A DNA stretch of 64,000 nucleotides. Origin: Terriglobales bacterium. Its GTDB lineage: Bacteria; Acidobacteriota; Terriglobia; Bryobacterales; Bryobacteraceae. Numbering within the stretch: the first letter of the stretch is position 1; the number at the start of each line of letters is the position of its first letter. Shown here piece by piece: positions 1 to 7,962 of this stretch. The position numbers and the translations under genes were made by a program. The DNA is taken from contig JAIXQP010000028.1 in the NCBI GenBank assembly GCA_027485675.1, positions 1-64,000 of the forward strand. The letters are read 5' to 3'. Under the pieces are notes generated by a model. That model was not told the origin of the DNA. It saw only the letters and a list, made by a program, of their open reading frames with translations, and did no database searches.

Positions 1-259
1 AACCGGCACCTCGGCGGCACAAGGGCAACCTCAACTCCAGACCACAGAAATCACCGCCACAAGTCCTTTGCTATCAATTCAGACCCAACCGGTCTCCGGC
101 TAATTTGGACACCAGTGGGACAATTGGTGAACTCGAACAAGGAGGGATCGGAAAGCACGTCGCGTACCCATTGGCTGCCGCATTTGTAAAAAGTACAATG
201 ATAAAGTTTTGAATTCTTCTTCATGGTTCGATCGATCTGCGCCCCCGAAAGCCGTCCCT

Positions 260-1273
260 TTATGGGCTTGTTGTTCCGTGCATGAATGCGGTCCGATTGG
301 TTGCGACATCTCGACCAGCTGACACCCCGCAGACCGTCGTACCGTATCGGAGGGCGAACACTCGTACCGGGTCTTGCGCGCGCATGAACGCGGACGGCTC
401 ACCTAACTTGGTCGCGGTTTCCACCATTTTCAGACCGATTCTGGTTTCTCCCCGCAGGATATTGCGCAAGCCGTCGTAATAGAGAGGAAGCCGAAAATGA
501 CGTTGGCCGTTTCTTGGGCTTCGATTAATAGCCGGCGAATCTTCCCAACCGCGCAAGACTCCTGACAGCAGAGTGTCCCAGGCGAGTTCTTCGGCGGCAG
601 ACATAGTGCCGACTTCAGAATCCCAAAGCACAGAACTGGCCGTCTGGAACTCCCCCTGCACAAAAAGAATCCGGATCAAGAGCATTCTCGCCCAGCCAAA
701 TCGCCCATGCCGCAGCACAATGGACTCAGCGGCTTTGCGCGCCTCTACGAATCGACCTTGGCAAAAGAGTTGCTCCGCATAGTTCAACGCCCACAGAAGA
801 TCTGAGCTCGACGACGTCTCGCGAACTCCGCATCCCGACAGCGGGAGCAGGAAGTACCGTTCGTACAACCCTACAACCGCTTCATGCAGATACGGAATCG
901 GCGATGCGGCGGCACGCCTCAACGCTTGCTGAAACAGCTCCCTGGCGTCGGTCCAGTTGCGGCAAAACACCGTCAGCGATATCGCCCGACCGCAGAGATC
1001 GAAGACATCGGATGTCGTGGCGTCGTCCAGTTTCTTCCGCGAAGTCAAAAGGTCGTAACCCGTTACAGGGTCACGCGAAACGAAGAGGACACGACATACC
1101 TCGGCGAGATACAGGGAACCGTTCGTCGCGCTCGGATCCTCTAGATCTGCGGACTGCCGAACGAGAGAACGCGACAACCGATACAAACAAAAAGGCGAAC
1201 CGAGAGATCCTTTCGAACAGATGTCGCGAGCCACTCTGGCCAAAACCGATTCGCCAACAGAAGCCGTCGTCAA
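260..1273 (-). CDS. Hypothetical helical-repeat (TPR-like) protein
   Basis: The 337-residue product is not recognised. It reads as genuine protein: Leu/Ala-rich helix pairs, such as the segment around ALNYAEQLFCQGRFVEARKA, resemble tetratricopeptide repeats. There is no signal peptide or membrane segment, so a cytoplasmic scaffold-type protein is the best guess. The start is TTG at 1273, which overlaps the stop of the upstream gene in a TTGA tetranucleotide, so translation is probably coupled. The C-terminal third (about residues 250-337) is less repeat-like. No partner of known function lies next to it. Confidence 0.5.
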   Translation of the reverse strand: MTTASVGESVLARVARDICSKGSLGSPFCLYRLSRSLVRQSADLEDPSATNGSLYLAEVCRVLFVSRDPVTGYDLLTSRKKLDDATTSDVFDLCGRAISLTVFCRNWTDARELFQQALRRAAASPIPYLHEAVVGLYERYFLLPLSGCGVRETSSSSDLLWALNYAEQLFCQGRFVEARKAAESIVLRHGRFGWARMLLIRILFVQGEFQTASSVLWDSEVGTMSAAEELAWDTLLSGVLRGWEDSPAINRSPRNGQRHFRLPLYYDGLRNILRGETRIGLKMVETATKLGEPSAFMRAQDPVRVFALRYGTTVCGVSAGRDVATNRTAFMHGTTSP

Positions 1274-1623
1274 TTGACCTTTTCCCTGGTACCCCGCTTG
1301 AAAAGAAGGCGCAGGGATGCTTGAACCAGCAGCTCAAAGGCGTCATCGTCATCGCCAATCGCCATGCCGAACTCACCCGAAGTACCCAATTCGACGGCCG
1401 TACAGAGAGGAGACGAGCCTCCCCGCGTAGCCATAGTCATCCGAATCAAAGTACAGGCCTGATCAAGGTGCGCTTCAAATAGGGGCCCGAATCGCCGCCT
1501 CAATCTCTCATCAGATGCAACAATAGCCTCGACCAAATCTGAGTCGCATGAGGCGGAGGCCAACGCACTCTCCTCCCCGATTCCTAGCCGATCCAAAGAT
1601 AAACGCACTCGACTCCTTTGCAT
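1270..1623 (-). CDS. Hypothetical protein, possibly the frameshifted 3' part of a longer gene
   Basis: This encodes 117 residues of unknown function, rich in Leu, Arg and acidic residues and without a signal peptide. Its stop overlaps the start of the TPR-like gene by four bases, suggesting a two-gene operon. The ATG at 1623 has no convincing ribosome binding site and an in-frame stop lies only four codons upstream. A second reading frame over 1511-1750 also looks protein-like (the stretch containing YYWIRQDFRANLRLDIYY) and runs into this one. The pair may therefore be a single gene broken by a frameshift near 1610. That is inference from reading quality only. Confidence 0.4.
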   Translation of the reverse strand: MQRSRVRLSLDRLGIGEESALASASCDSDLVEAIVASDERLRRRFGPLFEAHLDQACTLIRMTMATRGGSSPLCTAVELGTSGEFGMAIGDDDDAFELLVQASLRLLFKRGTREKVN

Positions 1624-2463
1624 AGTAGATGTCTAACCTGAGATTAGCCCTGAAATCTTGACGAATCCAGTAGTAACGGTTAATCGGAGAAGGCGCGTCA
1701 GCTAACTCTGTGAGTGTCTGCCTCGGAACGTTCCCAGACCATCTGCACAAGATTGAGTGGCCCAGAGAGAAGAAGTGCTGAGCAGCTTTCCTATTACGAC
1801 TGAGTCGGCGTCAGGAGAACACCTCGGCAGCGGTGGATACGATTCCCTATCGTTTTGCTGCCGTGGCCAAGAATAGATGTACCGTCGCTCATAAGGTATT
1901 AATTGGACATCTGTCTTTCAGTTTGTTGAGGTGCTCAGGCAGAAGGTGAAAACCATTGCGTAGGCCGGCACGCGGGCGGCGCTTCGTTGAAGAGCGGAAC
2001 AGCACTGATCGGCTTGCTATGGGTAATATGGTTCGAAATCCGCAGCCGTTTCCCCCGAAAGGGTGACGGGCCGAACCAGCCAGCGCTATTCGCTTTCCTC
2101 GCCGCTGGATTTCCAGCCTCGACTGGTCCAACTTGCCCCGAAGTTCCACCCAACTGGACGCCAAGGGGCGAGCGCGAGACCGTGATCAGCAATCGCTTCC
2201 GGCTCAGCGGATTTTCACCGCTATATGGCCACGAGCAGTCACCGTGTCGCTTCGTTGTACTCGTTGTTATAAAACAGTAGGGCTAGGGACGTCGGCATTC
2301 GCAAAGGGTCGAGAAAGGGCCCTAATAGGTAAACGAAATTACGAAACAAACTCTATGGCTTTGGGAAGTATTCCCTATCGCTGCGTGTCGAGTGGTCATC
2401 TATCGTCTAGTCAGTGCGCTTCATGTCCATAAAGGTTGCAACGACTCGGGTGCGTAGGCTTGT
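1624..2463. other. No confident gene
   Basis: Apart from the protein-like frame at 1624-1750 mentioned under the preceding gene, I see only short overlapping frames on both strands without recognisable motifs. The stretch looks like decayed accessory sequence. Confidence 0.4.
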
Positions 2464-3320
2464 GTGGCGGAAGTCTCGTTGGACACAGGTGGTGCGGCTG
2501 AAGGCGAAGGGTTTATGTCCTTACGCCGGGTTGCCGCTTGCGCCCGTTCAGGGGATGTTCCGTTTCGGTGCATACCGATGAGTGCGGCCAAGGCGGGCTT
2601 CGGGGCCGCTCGCGTGATCTCGTTCAAGCATCCCTTTCGCTCTGTTTGTCCTCCGGAGTCGGCATTCGTGATGCGGGAGTCCATATTGTGTGCTGTTCCG
2701 GCTCGCAGAAAAGCGCGTCCGGATGCAATGGGTGGTGCCGTGGAAGGAAAGGTTGAGATTGCGCTGACGGTGCCGTTTCACTGGAAAAGGTTGACGGTGC
2801 GGACGGTGGAACTGGTCGAAGGCGACCAGGCTGGGGATTGCTGCCGGGCGATGTGGTGGTCCGGGCGGAGCAACGAGATTAGCGGCAAAGGAGGGGGACT
2901 CTCCATGGGTAGAGGCGACGAAGGCCAGGCGAGAGCCTCCCTGGCTGCCGTGGTTCTCGGTCTGGGCAATTGGCGTGGAGATGGCGGTGTTGGAGTGGGA
3001 GGTGCCGCGGCGGACTTGGGGAATAGAGCCCAAGTACAGAGTAGGAATGGGGCGACGAGCTGGGACGGGGCCGAGTGCGGGATCGCTGCTGGTGGCTTGT
3101 CGTTTTTCGGCTCGCCGATGGGGTGCTTACAGCCGCGCTTCCTGCGCCGCGTGTTCTGCGCGTCACTGGGCGGGTTGCCAGACTATGGCGGGGAGGCGGT
3201 ATGCGGCTGTGGGGCGGAGTTATGTGGGGAACAAGGAATGGTCGAATCTCCCTGGCCGGGCAGCGTTTGGGCTGTGGCCGCAATTAGAGCAGGGGGACCG
3301 GGATGTGAACTGGAGAAATT
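2464..3320. other. G-rich stretch with open frames but no supported gene
   Basis: The + strand is strongly G-rich, which keeps several frames open at once. The longest + frame (2464-3324) changes from plausible to low-complexity Gly/Ala/Trp-rich text and shows no domain. A decayed gene upstream of the 3321 ORF is possible, since hydrophobic patches occur around 3090-3180, but no frame holds together. Confidence 0.35.
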
Positions 3321-3692
3321 GTGAGGAAAAGAGCGGAAGAGGAGAAAAGAGCGCAAGAGGAGAAGACAGTCGCAATGCTCCGGCATGCGGCGATCGGCGA
3401 GCGAGTGGTGGCTACGGTCCACGCAAACCTGCTGGAGGCTCAAACGGCGGAGGCACTCTGGGCCGCGGTGCGGAGGCTCGGCGTGGCGATGGGTGTCCCC
3501 GGAGTTTGCCTGATCCTGCGCGGGCGGCTGTTCGAATTCCGCAGGCCGGAGATGGTGGGAACGGCGATGGGGACGCGGGTGCGCGGGGGGCGATTGGTTG
3601 TGCTAATGGATCCGATATGCCGACAAGCGGGGATGACGTTGATTTGGGTGGTGCGGCGTGCGTTGGAGGAGGGGGCAGGGAAGGCACAATAG
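3321..3692 (+). CDS. Hypothetical protein, possibly the C-terminal domain of a glycosyltransferase
   Basis: This 123-residue frame begins with a charged Glu/Lys helix. It continues with a regular mixed alpha/beta segment (VVATVHANLLEAQTAEALWA... then PGVCLILRGRLFEFRRPE). From memory of the family, similar small domains follow the membrane part of WecA/MraY-type sugar-phosphate transferases in acidobacteria, where they compare a coenzyme-A- or GAF-like fold. Here the membrane part is absent. The ORF could be a remnant of such a gene or an independent small gene. The VanZ-like gene starts 24 bases downstream on the same strand. Function is not assignable from the sequence alone. Confidence 0.4.
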   Translation: MRKRAEEEKRAQEEKTVAMLRHAAIGERVVATVHANLLEAQTAEALWAAVRRLGVAMGVPGVCLILRGRLFEFRRPEMVGTAMGTRVRGGRLVVLMDPICRQAGMTLIWVVRRALEEGAGKAQ

Positions 3693-3715
3693 GCCTGGTT
3701 CGGCTGGAGAAAATA

Positions 3716-4090
3716 GTGTTGTCGGTTTGGCTGGTGAGCCTGTTTGTGGTGGCTATGGGGTTGTTAGCTCCGGTACCGGCTTGGCCACCGATGGCGGGCG
3801 TGGTTTCTGCGTGGCGGTTGGATTTCGTCGTGCACGTCTTGTTGTTTGCTTGGTTGATGGCGATACCGCACGCGGCGGTGTGGGGGCGGCGGCGACGGGC
3901 GCGCTTGTCGATGGAGTTGGCGGTGGTGGCGTTTGGACTGGAGGTGGCGCCGGTGTTGGCGGGGGGGCGCACCATGGATTTGAGTCATGTTACGGCAAAC
4001 TTGGCGGGGATTTTGGTTGGGGCGGGATTGGGGCTGCGGTGGATCAAAAGGAGAAATGGGAGGTTGCGTGCTCCGAAATCTAACCGTTAG
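3716..4090 (+). CDS. VanZ family membrane protein
   Basis: The 124-residue integral membrane protein has about four hydrophobic segments. The first follows the start, the second contains the LDFVVHVLLFAWL motif (the family's D-x-x-x-H-x-x-x-F pattern), and the last carries the R-x-x-D-x-x-H-x-x-x-N-x-x-G pattern (RTMDLSHVTANLAG). These are the hallmarks of VanZ-like proteins, whose reaction is unknown; members occur in glycopeptide resistance and in exopolysaccharide/exosortase loci. I chose GTG at 3716 because GGAG lies at a suitable distance (about 3705-3708); the frame stays open far upstream, but that part is not protein-like. Codon use is G-rich compared with neighbouring genes. Confidence 0.72.
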   Translation: MLSVWLVSLFVVAMGLLAPVPAWPPMAGVVSAWRLDFVVHVLLFAWLMAIPHAAVWGRRRRARLSMELAVVAFGLEVAPVLAGGRTMDLSHVTANLAGILVGAGLGLRWIKRRNGRLRAPKSNR

Positions 4091-4219
4091 CAGCGTTTGC
4101 GGGTGCGGCCGCGAGGAAGAGGAAAAGGTGAATGGATGGAGCTCCGTAACGCCTGACCGCGCAAAGGTTTTAGGGCGCTCTAGAAACCCCGATGACGATC
4201 TCATGGTCATTGTAAGCAG

Positions 4220-4233
4220 CTGAAGATCTTCAG
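4220..4233. repeat. Perfect 14-bp palindrome
   Basis: CTGAAGATCTTCAG is a perfect palindrome in the intergenic region between the VanZ-like gene and the convergent glycosyltransferase gene. It has no flanking T-run, so it is not a standard terminator. It could be a protein binding site or chance. Confidence 0.35.
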
Positions 4234-4330
4234 GATGAAATTCAGGAGGCGGTAGGAACAACTTCCAGAATTGGAGCCGCTCCATCCTATTGCGAGACAC
4301 CAGAGTGGAGAATATTTATTCTAAACGGAA

Positions 4331-6343
4331 CTACTTGAACCACGATGCGATTGCGCGAACGCTGTGGACGTGCAGAAATTGAAACTCAGGATGGACTCTG
4401 CGAGCAATTGAAAATGCAGCCTGGCACACCCCTTTTGTTTCTTCCTTCCGGGTCGTCTGTGTCAGCGCCAGCGCCAAACACAGGGTTGCCTGAACATCCG
4501 CGGAATCAGGGAAAAGCTGTGCGGCGGTCTGCGCTTCACGGAGCGCATCTTCCAACTTATCCCGAATCATCAATTGCCTTGCTCTGGCCGCATGAGAAGA
4601 CGCGGAAGCCAGCGACACGTCAAACGAACCACGGAAGACGAGGATGCTATTCGCGATGACATCATCGGGCTGCTTGTCGAAGAACTGCCTATAGGGATTC
4701 AACCCGTCGGGACCCCAATTCTGGCCTGCCGCCTCATTTGCACTGATAAGAATTGTCCCTTCGATAACCGCCGGGAAGGGAGGCGTAATGCGTCCCAATC
4801 CCACTGGCAGCGGCCTGCATGGTCCTTGAAAACGGGGATCGACCATAGAAATCGGTATCGAGTATGCAAACCAGCAATCCGTTACTTGTCGTTCTGCGAG
4901 ATACGCGGCGGCCTGCTTGAACCCCTGACCCCAATCCACATTCGAATCGCTCATGACAAAACGCGTATTCGAAGGGCCTCCGACCACCTCGTTGGAGTAC
5001 GTCAGATAATTTGGATACGAATGCAGCGAAGAAGTGGCATGTGCCACTACCAGCACCGCGATTGCACCGGCGACAAGCCGCGAGCGCGCGGCGAGGTTCA
5101 TCGCAGCAGCTGCCGAGAGCAAGATCAAAAAGGGAAAAATCGGCAAGACGTGGCGAAGACCAATATTCAGCCCAAACAGCATACTGATTGCCAGAAAGAT
5201 AGTTGGCGGGATCACGAGGAAAGAGAGTTCCCGAGGCATTCTCAGCCGCATCGCGGCCACCGGGAAAGCGGCCAGAAGGAGAAGAAACCCTAGCGTGCAT
5301 TTCATCATCAGAACGAGTGGAAAATAGAACCACGGGCCTGTGGCATATACCTTGCCGAGCAAAAAAGACCCCCGGTCGGCATTGCCCAGAACGTAACTCA
5401 GTCCCCACAGGTATGCCTCGGGCAGCACGTGTCGGCTCGCTAGGGCCAGAACCAGGTTGGTTTCCATGCCGTTCTTGAGGCTGCGGGCTTGCACGTCCAG
5501 GGTTGGATTAAGGGCCGCCCCTTCGGGCCGCGCGGCGAAGCGGAAGGCGTAACAGCTCCAGAGAAGAACGATTCCCACCGCGAAGATTCCAACGATGGCA
5601 AGACCGTAACGGCGGGTTTGTCTGACTACAGGGCGCGGGACGCCCATAGCCCCCTCGTGTCCGGTGCGCCTCCGCTGGAGCAGAATGTCGGCGACGGCGA
5701 GAAGGACCAGGGACGGCCCGACGACCAGGCCGCTATGCTTCGCTGCCCACGAAAAGCCCAGGGCGACGCCGCAAATCAGAAGCCTGCCAACGTTTGGCTT
5801 CTTCACATATCGGTAAAACGCGTAGACGGAAGCGAAAACGAAGCAAGTCTCGGCGATGTCGGTTGTGACCAGGGCACCGTGCGCCAGGATATTCGGCTCG
5901 AACACAAGCAAGAAAAGAGCCAGTAGGGCCGCGCCAAAGCCGAACATTTCCAACCCACATAGGAACACGAGCACAGCCAGCAGATAAGTGAATACCGACG
6001 CTGTCATCCGTGAGCGGAAGAGAATGATGTCGTGGTCAATTGTGTTCTGGTAAAGAAATTCAGCCGCACTTGCCCAGTGCGCCGTGTCCGTGGGCCCCAC
6101 CGCCACGGGTTGCTCCTTCAGGTCGAGGGAAAGAAGCGGGATGGCAGCGACCAGCTTCAACAGCGGCGGGTGCTCAGGATTTATCCCGAAATCACCGTGT
6201 TTCCAGTACTGATAACCGGCGAATAGGTGATGGCTCTCGTCCCAGGTTTGCGACTGCTGCCGCATAGATAGGGAAAGTTCTGCTGCAAGCACCAGCAGAA
6301 GTCCGAAAGCACAAGTGACATAAATCCACTTCGATAGTTTCAA
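4331..6343 (-). CDS. GT39/ArnT-like membrane glycosyltransferase with C-terminal TPR region
   Basis: The 670-residue protein belongs to the dolichyl/undecaprenyl-phosphate-sugar-dependent glycosyltransferases (PMT/ArnT-like, GT-C fold). These take a sugar from a polyprenyl-phosphate carrier and attach it to protein or lipid on the outer face of the inner membrane. The first membrane helix spans residues 6-27. The following external loop holds the conserved acidic pair (TWDESHH) and the N-PEHPPLLK motif. About ten further hydrophobic helices follow to roughly residue 430. After about residue 565 a TPR-like helical tail (ARARQLMIRDKLEDALREAQ) ends the protein. The start is TTG at 6343, the only start that keeps helix one intact; GGTAAGG upstream is a weak binding site and lies inside the tandem repeats. 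The acceptor is unknown. Confidence 0.85.
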   Translation of the reverse strand: MKLSKWIYVTCAFGLLLVLAAELSLSMRQQSQTWDESHHLFAGYQYWKHGDFGINPEHPPLLKLVAAIPLLSLDLKEQPVAVGPTDTAHWASAAEFLYQNTIDHDIILFRSRMTASVFTYLLAVLVFLCGLEMFGFGAALLALFLLVFEPNILAHGALVTTDIAETCFVFASVYAFYRYVKKPNVGRLLICGVALGFSWAAKHSGLVVGPSLVLLAVADILLQRRRTGHEGAMGVPRPVVRQTRRYGLAIVGIFAVGIVLLWSCYAFRFAARPEGAALNPTLDVQARSLKNGMETNLVLALASRHVLPEAYLWGLSYVLGNADRGSFLLGKVYATGPWFYFPLVLMMKCTLGFLLLLAAFPVAAMRLRMPRELSFLVIPPTIFLAISMLFGLNIGLRHVLPIFPFLILLSAAAAMNLAARSRLVAGAIAVLVVAHATSSLHSYPNYLTYSNEVVGGPSNTRFVMSDSNVDWGQGFKQAAAYLAERQVTDCWFAYSIPISMVDPRFQGPCRPLPVGLGRITPPFPAVIEGTILISANEAAGQNWGPDGLNPYRQFFDKQPDDVIANSILVFRGSFDVSLASASSHAARARQLMIRDKLEDALREAQTAAQLFPDSADVQATLCLALALTQTTRKEETKGVCQAAFSIARRVHPEFQFLHVHSVRAIASWFK

Positions 6344-6350
6344 TGCAGAC

Positions 6351-6424
6351 CAACCTTACCCAAATGCAGGTCAACCTTACCCAAATGCAGGCCAACTTTA
6401 CCCAAATGCAGGCCAACTTTACCA
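6351..6424. repeat. 21-bp tandem repeats at the 5' end of the glycosyltransferase gene
   Basis: Three full units of 21 bp (6351-6371, 6372-6392, 6393-6413; consensus CAACYTTACCCAAATGCAGG plus one base) and a partial fourth (6414-6424) differ at only a few positions. A degenerate half-unit precedes them at 6341-6350 and covers the TTG start. On the minus strand each unit carries GGTAARGTTGG, so the array supplies the leader and the only Shine-Dalgarno-like sequence of the glycosyltransferase gene. Copy-number change could alter its translation. Confidence 0.85.
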
Positions 6425-6729
6425 ACTAGACCCCGCCCCAAGTTGATAACCCCCAAGCTCCTTATCTTAGCATCCCTGACTGCCGCGCGGGATGGCACAA
6501 TTGCCAGTAGGCTAACGAACTGCCCGGTCAAAAAGTCGTACAAGAAAACGTCCGATCCGCGGGCGTATACGCGCGCTATCGCGGATGCCGGCGGATACCG
6601 ATAAGTTTCGACTCGACATTCATTAGAAAACGAGCTTTATTCAGAAGTCCGTACCGAAACCGCGTCCCTGACCAAACTCCCACACCCACTCAAAAGCCGC
6701 AGAATAGATCCGGCCATAATACTACCATG
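6425..6729. other. Intergenic region without a recognisable gene
   Basis: Nothing codes convincingly here. It presumably holds the promoter of the minus-strand glycosyltransferase gene, but I cannot pick out a clear -35/-10 pair. Confidence 0.4.
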
Positions 6730-7469
6730 TTACAGACGAAGCCCATAACATAAGGGGCAACACGGAAGCTGACCGGCCAGCACTCTGGCGACCAGGATTC
6801 GCATGGTGGCAATCGAATGCGGGTTATGACGTTGCGCTCGCCCCGCGTGGCTTCCAGTCCGGTGGAACTTTGGGTAGGGCCAGTTGGAGCTGTCCCGCGC
6901 GGGCCGAGGGGGAAAACGGCTTCGTTCCGCGATCAGAAAGCCGTATGCGGCAATGCAGAGTGCTGCGTGATGATGGAACCCGCGCCAACCTCGCCCCTTG
7001 TAGGGCCCCAAGCCCGACTCCTGCTTCAGCTCTTCGTAATTCCGCTCAATGATCCATCGTTGTTTGGCCGTCGTGACCAATGCCGTCAAGCTAATATCCG
7101 CCGCAAGACTTCCCAACCAGAACTTCGTCGGCAGCGTCTCCTCTTAAAGCCATTCGATCAGCGACCATTGCTCCGGCAACGGTGGCGGAAGGCTTGGAGA
7201 AGAAGTTAGTCATTCCAGGGCGGTACGGCGACGAGGTGATGCAGGGATTGATGAGCGCGCCGGACGTTCTTCGATGAAAGTGGGTGGGGATCGAGACGGG
7301 CGGCCATGGGTTCCACGCTTTTGCATTCTCCGGGCAGAAGAAGGCCGAGGCAGTAGCTGGTTAAGGGCTGAAGCCGGTCCCGGTGTCCTGCCGCTTGCGC
7401 CAGACCCTGAAAGTAGGCGGCAAGACGCTGTTCACGTGGGCCTGGCGCGGGGGGAGGTTGCGGGGCCAC
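6730..7469 (-). pseudogene. IS701-family transposase remnant
   Basis: Two separated pieces of one transposase are visible on the minus strand. The N-terminal piece (7206-7469) contains the family start region, with YCLGLLLPGECKSVEPMAARL followed by AHQSLHHLVAVPPWND. The C-terminal piece (about 6800-7150) contains PTKFWLGSLAADISL and then RWIIERNYEELKQESGLGPY with GRGWRGFHHHAALCIAAYGF, the conserved end of the DDE domain. Most of the catalytic middle (roughly 200 residues) is deleted. A stop at 7206-7208 and another in-frame stop near 7143 break the reading frame. No terminal inverted repeats were identified. The element is dead and marks past insertion in this accessory region. Confidence 0.8.
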
Positions 7470-7902
7470 GCGAAGAGTATTTCAGAGGTGATGACACAGT
7501 ATTGCTAGGTCCGTACTGTCAAAACTCAGGCCTCGGGGCTCAGTGCCAATACTTGTCTGCGGAAAGTACTTTTAGAAGGTCGCACCACGCCCGTCAAGCT
7601 TTTCGCTCCGAGTCTTGCAAGTCGGTCCAGCGCCGTCCCGTTTTAGTGGCCGACCCCTCAGCTCAAGCCGGAGAAGAGCTCTCCCGATTACTCGCCCTCA
7701 TCACGAAGTTACGCTCCCCCGATGGTTGCCCCGGGATCGGGAACAAACCTTCGACTGCAATACGAGGTCCTCGACTCGATCGACGAACACGATTGGCCCG
7801 GCCTCTGCGAAGAGCTCGGCGACCTCCTGCTCCAACCCGGCTTCTGCGCCCAAATCGCCTTCGAAGAAGAGCTCCGCGCCACCGCCCCTGCCGTCAAGGA
7901 AC
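7470..7902. other. Intergenic stretch; one weak open frame
   Basis: A + strand frame (7722-7988) has a short protein-like patch (LRLQYEVLDSIDEHDWPGLC) but runs straight through the terminator hairpin and into the 3' end of the convergent surface-protein gene. I regard it as a gene remnant at most. The rest shows no feature. Confidence 0.35.
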
Positions 7903-7930
7903 AAAAAAGGGCCACCCGCAAGGGTGGCCC
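7903..7930 (-). terminator. Intrinsic terminator of the IPT/TIG surface-protein gene
   Basis: A perfect 9-bp stem (GGGCCACCC at 7909-7917 with GGGTGGCCC at 7922-7930) encloses a 4-base loop. Six A residues at 7903-7908 become the U-tract for minus-strand transcripts. It lies 32 bp past the stop of the 7963-11088 gene. Confidence 0.9.
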
Positions 7931-7962
7931 AAAGTACCGCAATCGGAGAAAAACTACAGCTA

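Noticed and set aside
2464..3324. 286-aa open frame on the + strand
   Set aside because: Kept open by G-rich composition; the second half is low complexity and no motif or ribosome binding site supports it.
6341..6424. CRISPR-like array
   Set aside because: The units are contiguous 21-bp tandem repeats without spacers and no cas genes are near.
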